Of a stretch of 5,797 bases of DNA, positions 1-5,225 are shown one piece after another. Made by a program: the position numbers and the translations under genes. The number at the start of each line of letters is the position of its first letter. Position 1 is the first letter of the stretch. A model generated the notes under the pieces. That model saw only the letters and a program-made list of their open reading frames with translations. It had not been told where the DNA came from and did no database searches. The DNA lies in NCBI GenBank assembly GCA_946221025.1, contig CAMIMS010000067.1, forward strand, positions 1 to 5,797, given 5' to 3'. The stretch is from an uncultured Pseudoclavibacter sp. GTDB lineage: Bacteria > Actinomycetota > Actinomycetes > Actinomycetales > Microbacteriaceae.

Positions 1-81
1 CGGCCTCGAACGCGATGTCAACGCCGCGGCCGTCGGTCAGCTCGCGAACGCGCTCGGCGACATCTTCCTTGCTCGGGTCGA
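1..81 (-). pseudogene. Truncated fragment of a butanediol/zinc alcohol dehydrogenase gene
   Basis: This stretch aligns without gaps to 2097-2177 inside the intact dehydrogenase gene. There are only two mismatches (56 versus 2152, 62 versus 2158), and both are synonymous on the minus strand. It encodes the part of the NAD-binding domain that starts at Asp224 of the intact protein (DPSKEDVAERVREL...). Similarity ends abruptly at base 81. Reading upstream in the same frame gives four unrelated codons and a TGA at 92-94, so the 5' two-thirds of the gene is missing here. The 3' part would continue beyond the left edge of the window. The fragment lacks a start, the zinc sites and the Rossmann glycine motif, so it cannot make an active enzyme. 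Because it lies at the extreme window edge, an assembly or strain-mixture artefact cannot be fully excluded. Confidence 0.85.
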
Positions 82-154
82 ACCCGATTGTTCATTCCGA
101 TGACACGAAACTGCAATCTGCATGATCGTCCAAAGATCGTAATCACTGATAGTT

Positions 155-167
155 TCACACATTGTGA
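155..167. promoter_or_regulatory. Palindrome TCACA-CAT-TGTGA at the start of the secreted-protein gene
   Basis: A perfect 5-3-5 inverted repeat covers 155-167 and includes the GTG proposed as the start of the downstream gene. Its position would suit a repressor operator or a small translation-blocking hairpin. The half-sites are those of CRP/GlxR-type boxes but in the opposite order and with a different spacing, so it is not a canonical cAMP-receptor site. No convincing -35/-10 pair could be assigned in 82-163; TGATAG at 147-152 is only a weak -10 candidate. The 82-bp leader shows nothing else of note. Confidence 0.3.
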
Positions 168-1237
168 TAGCTGCAAGGGATATCGACATAAAACCTATTC
201 ACCGCTTGTTAATGACAGTAATCGCTGTCTTCTCGCTAATGATCTTCGGGGGCTCGCCTGCTTACGCGGCCGACTCATCGGATTTGCTCGAAAATGCAAC
301 GGATCTTGTTGCTGAAATCGCGCCTGAGATTTTACCGGAAACTGCCGACGATCACCATCTTTCGGTCCACGAGGATGCAAATGGTGCTTGGGTGCAGGTC
401 GCAGACATAGACAACGGCTCTGGCGCCGAGGGAGCATCCGGTGTGTCGTTCTCCATTGACTATGTCAGCAATGGAATTGACTCGCATGGAGACTTCGACG
501 TCATCGCCGATGACCAGGCTGCTTTCGCTGCGTATGTGCAGCCGACTACCTTTGGTGTGCGCGTTATAACCGCTATCGCGGACAGAAGGGCACCTACGGA
601 CTATCGATATACGTTCGATGTTCCAGGGGGAACGGAACTTGTGGAAGGTGAGTTTGCGTTCTATCTACAGAGCGGTGGCGATGTCCTAGGGAGCCTTTCG
701 AAGCCCTGGGCGAGGGACTCTCAGGGCCGTCAAGTGCCAACGTCGTATAGTTGGTCCGGCCGGACGTTGACGCAACACGTCGATTTAAGTAGTCCGGACA
801 TAGAGTACCCCGTTCTCGCGGATCCCGCCTGGGGTTACACGTATCAGTACTCGCTAACGAAGACCGCCGCGCAGAACAAAGCCCTGTTGAAGAAGTGTTT
901 TAATTGTTACTTTCCTGTGGCAGGAGCCCCGCGCAATTTCCCGAGAGCAGGTCAGCTTCTCCCACTGAGGGTCTTGGATCAAAACTTCGAATGTAGATTC
1001 AAGCGAGAAGTAACTGGTGCAGACTACTTTGGATTCCATTTTGATGCGACCAAGAACCATATTGATGGGGCGGGTTCAAGTATTGTCTTCGAGTTTAGGA
1101 CAGTACAGGGCAAGAGAAAGCTTGTTGTCGGGGCGTATATTGTGAGGGACACGATCTTCCACAGGAGCGATACTTATCGGGTAGGTGCTGCATTAACATG
1201 GCAGCGATTTGCAACGAACCTTAATAGCGCGAAGTGA
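164..1237 (+). CDS. Secreted two-domain protein of unknown function
   Basis: The 357-residue product begins with a Sec-type signal peptide. It has Arg5, Lys10 and Arg14, then a hydrophobic stretch at about 15-28, then SPAYA, with likely cleavage after Ala35. No lipobox cysteine is seen, so the mature protein is probably released or wall-associated. An acidic linker (about 38-65) leads to a beta-rich region (about 65-222). That region has a PWARDSQGRQVP stretch and ends in YPVLADPAW (from Tyr215), signatures I associate with N-terminal regions of secreted actinobacterial proteins. The C-terminal 130 residues form a separate domain with a CFNCYFP motif (Cys245, Cys248) and a third cysteine, Cys277. 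The three cysteines leave one unpaired if a disulphide forms. The start is GTG 164: a TAA lies upstream in frame at 140, and the next candidate (ATG 212) would remove the positively charged n-region. No good ribosome site precedes 164. The enzymatic or toxic role is unknown. Codon use is AT-richer than in the right-hand genes. Confidence 0.82.
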   Translation: MIAARDIDIKPIHRLLMTVIAVFSLMIFGGSPAYAADSSDLLENATDLVAEIAPEILPETADDHHLSVHEDANGAWVQVADIDNGSGAEGASGVSFSIDYVSNGIDSHGDFDVIADDQAAFAAYVQPTTFGVRVITAIADRRAPTDYRYTFDVPGGTELVEGEFAFYLQSGGDVLGSLSKPWARDSQGRQVPTSYSWSGRTLTQHVDLSSPDIEYPVLADPAWGYTYQYSLTKTAAQNKALLKKCFNCYFPVAGAPRNFPRAGQLLPLRVLDQNFECRFKREVTGADYFGFHFDATKNHIDGAGSSIVFEFRTVQGKRKLVVGAYIVRDTIFHRSDTYRVGAALTWQRFATNLNSAK

Positions 1238-1247
1238 CCCCTTGAAT

Positions 1248-1664
1248 ATGGCGTTCGATAACAAAACTTGCCTTAAAAATTTTGCCGCGGGAGCGGGTAT
1301 TGCGGCCGGAATAGGTGCACTCGCCGGCCTGTTTGATGCTGTGTTGCGTATCGATGGGAGTGGGTTCTTCCTTTGGGTAGCTAGCCTCTCGTCGATTATC
1401 GGCGCCGTTGTTGGAGCTGTTTCCTTTATGGCAGGCGCAGTGACTTATGCCCTTCTTCATGCATCGCCTTGGAAGGTGGTGCCGCGGATAGGCGCAGTCT
1501 TGATTGCTGGCTTGCTAGCAAGTGCGCTCGTCTTTTGCATACTTGCGAGTATTAAGCACCTTCATGTAGTCAGCACCACGGTAGGTGTAGGGATCGTTGC
1601 GCTGGTTGCTGCGGCAGTTCTAGTGCGTCCTTTCGAGCGGGCGTTTGGCGTAGATGCGCAATAG
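1248..1664 (+). CDS. Small four-helix integral membrane protein
   Basis: The 138-residue product is strongly hydrophobic, with four predicted membrane spans: about 10-33, 40-66, 76-100 and 105-128. Short charged ends (FDNKTC at the front, RPFERAFGVDAQ at the back) lie outside them. Glycine and alanine are abundant in the helices. No family motif is recognised. The start is ATG 1248, ten bases after the stop of the secreted-protein gene. TTG 1242 is an alternative, because the only Shine-Dalgarno-like GAAG (1231-1234) lies seven bases before it. Either choice implies translation coupled to the upstream gene in one operon. A longer reading from TTG 1209 would overlap that gene and is less likely. 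Proposed roles are protection against, or export or anchoring of, the secreted neighbour; this is inference from pairing only. Confidence 0.8.
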   Translation: MAFDNKTCLKNFAAGAGIAAGIGALAGLFDAVLRIDGSGFFLWVASLSSIIGAVVGAVSFMAGAVTYALLHASPWKVVPRIGAVLIAGLLASALVFCILASIKHLHVVSTTVGVGIVALVAAAVLVRPFERAFGVDAQ

Positions 1665-1717
1665 ATAACGTTCCTATCCAATCCTCTTAGCCGCCCATTC
1701 ACCCACCCCGACAACGA

Positions 1718-1766
1718 ACTGGCCCCCGCGGCGCGCAGCGCCATGCTGCAGACCGCGGGGGCCAGT
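1718..1766. terminator. Strong GC hairpin, likely bidirectional terminator
   Basis: A perfect 14-bp stem (1718-1731 with 1753-1766, ACTGGCCCCCGCGG and its complement) encloses 21 bases. Those bases hold a second stem, GCAGC/GCTGC (1735-1739 with 1745-1749). It lies between the stop codons of two converging transcription units, 17 bases past the dehydrogenase stop and 54 bases past the membrane-protein stop. There is no run of T on either side, as is common for terminators in GC-rich actinobacteria. Confidence 0.75.
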
Positions 1767-1782
1767 CTCGTGTGAAACGCCC

Positions 1783-2844
1783 TTACGGGTGAACGATGAT
1801 CTTGACGTTCTCTTCCTTGTTGCGCACGAGCTCGTTGAATCCGCCCTCAACGACATCCTCGGCCGCGATGCGTCCGGTGATGAACTGCTCAACGTTGCCG
1901 AGCTTGCCCTCCTGCAGGAGCTTGATGACCTCGGCGTGGTCGTTCGCGTAAGCGCTGCTGCCGACGAGGTTGATCTCGCGCATGGTGAGACCGAAGAGGT
2001 TCACGTCGGCGTTGCGGCTCCAGATCGACACGTTCACGACGGTGCCACCGTTGCGGGTGGCGTCGAGCACGGCCTGCAGTGACTGCGACACGGCGACGGC
2101 CTCGAACGCGATGTCAACGCCGCGGCCGTCGGTCAGCTCGCGAACGCGCTCAGCGACGTCTTCCTTGCTCGGGTCGATGAGCTCAGTCGCGCCGGCGTCC
2201 TTCGCCATGTTCTTGCGGATGTTCGAGATCTCCGACACGTAGACGTTCTCGACCCCGATGCCCTTCAGGATGAGGGCAATGAACAGACCGATCGGGCCAG
2301 CGCCCGAAACGAGCGCCGAGTCGCCGGCCTTCGCGCCCGAGCGGCGCACAGCGTGGTGCGCGACCGCGAGGGGCTCAACGAGCGCGCCGATGTCGGTGGG
2401 GATGTCACCGAGCGGGTGCACCATCTTCGGGTCCTCGACCACGACGTACTCGGCGAAGCCGCCACCGCGACCCGAGAGGCCGATGAAGCCGTAGCGCGGG
2501 CAGAGGTTGTAGTCGCCACGCTGGCATGCCTCACACTCGCCACAGACGATCAGCGGCTCAACGGCGACGCGGTCACCGACCGACAGGCCCTCGACACCAT
2601 CCGCCACCTCGGCGACAACGCCGGCGAATTCGTGACCGAACACGATCGGCACCGTCTCGCCGGTGAGCGGGTGCGGGTGGCCCTCAGCGGGGGCGAAGTT
2701 CGCGCCGTCCTCGTACTCGTGCAGGTCGGTGCCGCAGATACCGCACCACTCAACCTTCACCTTGACGCTGCCGGGCTTGAGCTCCGGCTCGTCGATCTCC
2801 TCGGTGCGGATGTCTTCCTTGCCGTAATAGCGCGTTGCCTTCAT
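1783..2844 (-). CDS. Zinc-dependent 2,3-butanediol / sorbitol-type dehydrogenase (MDR family)
   Basis: This 353-residue enzyme has the full medium-chain dehydrogenase layout. The N-terminal catalytic domain carries probable active-site zinc ligands Cys37 (GICGTD), His71-Glu72 (GHEFAG) and Glu157 (VEPLAV). A structural zinc site is formed by Cys101, Cys104, Cys107 and Cys115. The Rossmann fold has GAGPIG at 181-186. Glu205 at the end of the second strand favours NAD(H) over NADP(H). It most resembles (R,R)-2,3-butanediol dehydrogenases, which interconvert acetoin and butanediol in the cytosol. Threonine, sorbitol or other vicinal-diol activity is possible, and the substrate cannot be fixed from sequence. 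ATG 2844 is supported by a strong AAGGAGGAGG site just upstream. It is a single-gene unit, divergent from the phosphodiesterase gene and ended by the 1718-1766 hairpin. Its codons 224-250 are duplicated at the left edge of the window. Confidence 0.93.
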   Translation of the reverse strand: MKATRYYGKEDIRTEEIDEPELKPGSVKVKVEWCGICGTDLHEYEDGANFAPAEGHPHPLTGETVPIVFGHEFAGVVAEVADGVEGLSVGDRVAVEPLIVCGECEACQRGDYNLCPRYGFIGLSGRGGGFAEYVVVEDPKMVHPLGDIPTDIGALVEPLAVAHHAVRRSGAKAGDSALVSGAGPIGLFIALILKGIGVENVYVSEISNIRKNMAKDAGATELIDPSKEDVAERVRELTDGRGVDIAFEAVAVSQSLQAVLDATRNGGTVVNVSIWSRNADVNLFGLTMREINLVGSSAYANDHAEVIKLLQEGKLGNVEQFITGRIAAEDVVEGGFNELVRNKEENVKIIVHP

Positions 2845-2899
2845 GGGGCCTCCTCCTTGCTAGAACCGGCCGGATGTTCTCCGACCACCTGGGTTCGCC

Positions 2900-2987
2900 T
2901 TCCACGCTAGGCAGGGGAGTTGAGTGGAAATCGGCGTCCTCTCAGCGGGGCTATATCGCGAGTAGGTAACGTAGAACTATTCCACGC
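2900..2987. promoter_or_regulatory. Three TTCCAC half-sites in the divergent promoter region
   Basis: TTCCACGC occurs at 2900-2907 and again at 2980-2987, and the complement GTGGAA lies at 2924-2929. All three are in the 192-bp gap between the divergent dehydrogenase and phosphodiesterase genes. The first two form an inverted pair about 24 bases apart centre to centre, and the third is a downstream direct copy. They could be binding sites for one regulator acting on both genes. The hexamer is short, so chance occurrence is quite possible. No reliable -35/-10 elements were identified for either gene. Confidence 0.25.
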
Positions 2988-3015
2988 ATGCGCTTGATGT
3001 CAGCAGATTCTTCGA

Positions 3016-3027
3016 GTCACGCGTGAC
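3016..3027. promoter_or_regulatory. Perfect 12-bp palindrome GTCACGCGTGAC before the phosphodiesterase gene
   Basis: The palindrome ends nine bases before ATG 3037, where a ribosome site would be expected, and no Shine-Dalgarno sequence is present. It may be an operator overlapping the transcription start. The half-site order (TCAC...GTGA) is opposite to a CRP box, so direct control by a cAMP receptor protein is not supported, despite the gene's likely cyclic-nucleotide role. Confidence 0.3.
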
Positions 3028-3036
3028 GATGGCGTC

Positions 3037-3882
3037 ATGACGGATGAAGGCTTCGCCCCGACTCACACGCTCCTGCACGTCTCCGATACGCACCTGACGC
3101 CAAGCGATGTGAATGCGCCGCCGCTGTCCCAGGTGCGCCCCTTCGAACAGTTCGATCGGCTCGCATCGAGCATTGAGGCATCCGGCGTTCGCATTGACGC
3201 GATCGTCATGTCGGGCGATCTCGCGAACGATGGGGAGGCGGAGGCGTACCGGCGGATTCGCGACCGGGTGAGCCGTCTTGCGGATGCGGGCGGAGCCGAA
3301 ATCACTTGGGTGATGGGCAACCACGATGACCGATCGGCATTCCGTGCCGGCCTGTTGGACGACGCGAGCGGCAGCACCGAGCCGGTCGAGAGTGTCACCG
3401 AGGTGAAGGGGTTGCGAATCATTTCGCTCGACACGTCGGTGCCGGGCTCGAATCACGGTGAGATTCGGGCTTCGCAGCTCGAATGGCTCGCCAACGTGCT
3501 GCGGGAACCCGCGCCGGCGGGAACGCTCATCGCAATGCACCACCCGCCGCTGCATTCCCCGATCGACGTGCTGCGACAGTTCGGGCTTCGCGATACCGAG
3601 GGGCTTGCGGAAGTCATTCGGAACACCGATGTGCGGAGCATCCTCGTGGGCCACTACCACTACTCAAGTTTCGGCATGTTCGCGGGGGTGCCGGTGTCGG
3701 TCGCCTCATCCACATCGCATACGCAGGATTTGCGCGTGCAGCATCCGGGGATGCGGGTGGTCAACGGTGCGCAGGCGGCGAACCTCGTGCACGTGTACCC
3801 GAATCAGGTGGTGCACAGCGTTGTGCCGGTGGCGACGCATCCGGTGCTGCAGGCGGTGCCTGCTGACGACACAGCCGGGTAG
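3037..3882 (+). CDS. CpdA-like class III cyclic-nucleotide phosphodiesterase (calcineurin-type metallophosphoesterase)
   Basis: The 281-residue product carries every metal-binding block of the family in order: DTH (Asp17, His19), GDLAND (60-65), GNHDD (94-98), HHPP (168-171) and GHYH (205-208). Two divalent metals would be held by these residues to hydrolyse a phosphodiester. The layout and length match bacterial cAMP phosphodiesterases of the CpdA/Rv0805 group. Relatives also cleave other phosphodiesters, so cAMP is the leading guess rather than proven. No signal peptide or membrane span is seen, so it is probably cytosolic. After GHYH a C-terminal portion of about 70 residues ends in a low-information tail. 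ATG 3037 is chosen because the family core starts within ten residues. The ATG at 3029 is out of frame and closes immediately. No ribosome site is visible, so initiation may be leaderless or weak. It is a single gene, convergent with the oxidoreductase gene downstream. Confidence 0.88.
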   Translation: MTDEGFAPTHTLLHVSDTHLTPSDVNAPPLSQVRPFEQFDRLASSIEASGVRIDAIVMSGDLANDGEAEAYRRIRDRVSRLADAGGAEITWVMGNHDDRSAFRAGLLDDASGSTEPVESVTEVKGLRIISLDTSVPGSNHGEIRASQLEWLANVLREPAPAGTLIAMHHPPLHSPIDVLRQFGLRDTEGLAEVIRNTDVRSILVGHYHYSSFGMFAGVPVSVASSTSHTQDLRVQHPGMRVVNGAQAANLVHVYPNQVVHSVVPVATHPVLQAVPADDTAG

Positions 3883-3890
3883 CGCGCCTT

Positions 3891-3928
3891 CGTCGCCACG
3901 TCGCCACGTCGCCACGTCGCCACGTCGC
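3891..3928. repeat. Tandem repeat of 8-bp unit CGTCGCCA (4.75 copies)
   Basis: Four exact consecutive copies of CGTCGCCA are followed by a partial fifth (CGTCGC), starting eight bases after the phosphodiesterase stop codon. There is no reading frame to preserve here. Copy number could vary between strains through replication slippage. No function is evident. Confidence 0.95.
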
Positions 3929-3965
3929 GCCCGGTCGTTGCGCAGGCCCGAAGCGCGCCGGAATG

Positions 3966-4042
3966 GTGTCCCAGAATCGGCATTTTGGGCCGGAAACGGC
4001 GAAAACTGGCCGTCTGCGCAAAATATGCCGATTCTGGGACAC
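3966..4042. repeat. 77-bp palindromic repeat element, copy 1
   Basis: Perfect 18-bp inverted arms (GTGTCCCAGAATCGGCAT at 3966-3983, complement at 4025-4042) enclose 41 bases. Inside, TTTG/CAAA extends the stem with a two-base bulge, and ACGGC/GCCGT (3996-4000, 4009-4013) forms an inner stem with an 8-base loop. The element is repeated in the same orientation and at equal length at 5711-5787 with only five differences. It lies in the convergent gap between the phosphodiesterase and oxidoreductase genes, about 40 bases past the latter's stop, so it could end transcription from both sides. It encodes no protein. The TGT...ACA ends resemble those of some small non-autonomous transposable elements, but no target-site duplication is visible. 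Confidence 0.93.
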
Positions 4043-4082
4043 GTCCCGAACGTGACCCGACTCGGCCCTGGCCCGATTCGGC

Positions 4083-5057
4083 TCAGCGCTCGCTGCTCAT
4101 CCGCACCGCGAGCTTGCCCGTGGTCGCCCCGCGCTCAAGCTCGGCCAGCATCTGTGGAAGCTCTTCCGGCCCGTCGATGCGAAACAGCTCGACGCGAATA
4201 TCGCCCGCGGCAAGAGCGTTCAGCGCCCACGCGAGCGACCGGCTCGCGCGCGGGTCGTCGGGATGCGCGCCGATCCATCCGCCGATGTTGAATCCTGCCG
4301 TGGTCTTGTTTCCGAACCAGTGGTCCATATTGCTGCGCATGACCGGGGCCGCCTGGGATGCATTCCCAACGGCGATCACGCGGCCCGCGTCACGAAGCAG
4401 TCGGAAGGCTTGCTCTGCGGCTTCGCCGCCGACCGGGTCAACGACGATGTCGTAGCCCGCATCCGGGATGGATGCGATCTCGTCACGCAGGAATGCCCTA
4501 TCGAACCCCGCCGCGAGCGCGCGCTCGGCCTTCCCGGGAGTGCCAACCACCGCATCCACGCGCCCCGCGCCGAGCGCCTTCGCGACCGTGGCAAACTGCG
4601 AGCCGAGCCCGCCCATGCCCGCGTGCACGAGCACCGATTCGCCTTCTTCCAAGCGCCCGACGACCGTGAGCGCGAGGTGCGCGGTCACCGTGTTGATCGG
4701 GACGACGGATGCGAGGTCGAGGCCGACCGTGGCGGGCACCTTGGCAGCGAGCGCCGCCGGCACCGTCGCGACCTCAGCGACCCCACCACCAGCCATGAGC
4801 AGGGCCGCGACCCGGTCGCCGACCGCGAACCCGGTGACGCCTTCGCCGATGGCGCGAACGGTGCCGGACGCTTCGATCCCGGGGATGAAACCGATGTTCT
4901 GCGGAAACACGCCCGAGACCCAGAACGCATCGATCAGGCCGAGTCCGGCTGCGGCGACGTCGAAGGAGATCTCGCCGGGGCCCGGTTCGGGGGTGGGAAG
5001 CTCGGTGCGCTCGAGTCCGTCGAATCCGTCCTGGCGTTGAATCGTGTACGCGTGCAT
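4083..5057 (-). CDS. Zinc-less MDR oxidoreductase, NADPH:quinone reductase type
   Basis: This 324-residue protein has the medium-chain reductase fold without zinc: I see no cysteine anywhere in it, so neither the catalytic nor the structural zinc site exists. Typical blocks are the N-terminal GroES-like domain with PGIEASGTV (59-67) and VGDRV (79-83), then NTVTA (122-126), then the nucleotide-binding AGMGGLG (146-152). Relatives transfer hydride from NADPH to quinones, enones or other electrophiles in the cytosol, often as detoxification. The exact substrate is unknown. ATG 5057 is preferred because AAAGGAG lies just upstream and the family's N-terminus begins there. The longer reading from ATG 5090 would start inside the palindromic operator and adds 11 unrelated residues. 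The gene follows the MarR gene on the same strand, with 168 bases between them holding a hairpin and the operator, so it is probably MarR-controlled and inducible. Confidence 0.9.
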   Translation of the reverse strand: MHAYTIQRQDGFDGLERTELPTPEPGPGEISFDVAAAGLGLIDAFWVSGVFPQNIGFIPGIEASGTVRAIGEGVTGFAVGDRVAALLMAGGGVAEVATVPAALAAKVPATVGLDLASVVPINTVTAHLALTVVGRLEEGESVLVHAGMGGLGSQFATVAKALGAGRVDAVVGTPGKAERALAAGFDRAFLRDEIASIPDAGYDIVVDPVGGEAAEQAFRLLRDAGRVIAVGNASQAAPVMRSNMDHWFGNKTTAGFNIGGWIGAHPDDPRASRSLAWALNALAAGDIRVELFRIDGPEELPQMLAELERGATTGKLAVRMSSER

Positions 5058-5086
5058 TGCTCTCCTTTGCGACAAAGACAGAGAAC

Positions 5087-5116
5087 TCATCTATGACAGA
5101 GGTCTGTCATAGATGA
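5087..5116 (-). promoter_or_regulatory. 30-bp palindromic operator, likely MarR binding site
   Basis: Two perfect 14-bp arms (TCATCTATGACAGA at 5087-5100 and its complement at 5103-5116) are separated by GG. The site begins 30 bases upstream of the oxidoreductase start and sits between it and the MarR gene. Its length, symmetry and place match operators of MarR-type dimers that block a promoter. On the minus strand, TTGTGT and TATCGT just upstream could contribute promoter elements, but the spacing is not convincing. That the adjacent MarR protein is the binder is inference. Confidence 0.75.
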
Positions 5117-5130
5117 CGATACACAAGTTT

Positions 5131-5154
5131 GTCCGGTGCCACCGGGCACCGGAC
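5131..5154 (-). terminator. GC-rich hairpin between the MarR and oxidoreductase genes
   Basis: A perfect 10-bp stem (GTCCGGTGCC at 5131-5140, complement at 5145-5154) closes a four-base loop. It lies about 70 bases past the MarR stop in the direction of transcription. It is followed on that strand by AAACTTGTGT, only mildly T-rich. It probably ends or attenuates the MarR transcript, so that the oxidoreductase depends on its own operator-controlled promoter. Confidence 0.55.
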
Positions 5155-5225
5155 GTTGGAACCTGCGGGCGCGCGTGCCGTCTGTGGGCCGCGGGCGCCG
5201 GGTGCTGTAGGGAATTCACTACCGC

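Larger units (their letters stand above)
82..1680. mobile_element. Probable acquired two-gene block (boundaries approximate)
   Basis: The left border is the sharp end of dehydrogenase similarity at 81/82. The right border lies somewhere between the second gene's stop (1664) and the dehydrogenase terminator (1718). Sample lines counted by eye contrast strongly: 901-960 has 32 of 60 G/C and 1081-1140 has 27 of 60, while 2281-2340 inside the dehydrogenase has 44 of 60. Codon use also shifts, with many A/T-ending codons in the block. The surrounding arrangement (truncated copy, foreign block, intact copy of the same gene) fits integration by recombination in the dehydrogenase gene. No integrase, transposase or clear terminal repeats are visible, so the mechanism is inferred and the element class is unknown. 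Confidence 0.55.

Noticed and set aside
1..81. Pure assembly duplication of the intact gene
   Set aside because: Two base differences and a junction into unrelated sequence make a simple copy error unlikely, although mixture of strains at a contig end remains possible.
155..167. cAMP receptor protein (CRP/GlxR) binding box
   Set aside because: The half-sites are in the reverse order and the spacer is three bases rather than six, so it does not match the known consensus.
88..315. 75-codon plus-strand frame overlapping the start of the secreted-protein gene
   Set aside because: It overlaps the signal-peptide coding region in another frame, has no ribosome site, and its translation resembles no protein type.
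5058..5090. Extended N-terminus of the oxidoreductase from ATG 5090
   Set aside because: The extra codons overlap the palindromic operator. A good AAAGGAG site precedes ATG 5057, where the family's usual N-terminus begins.
4083..5096. Long open frames on the opposite strand of the oxidoreductase (for example 4263-5096 plus) and of the dehydrogenase (2353-2910 plus)
   Set aside because: Their translations are arginine-rich or low-complexity, as expected for antisense frames of GC-rich genes. They lack ribosome sites and cover genes with clear family motifs.
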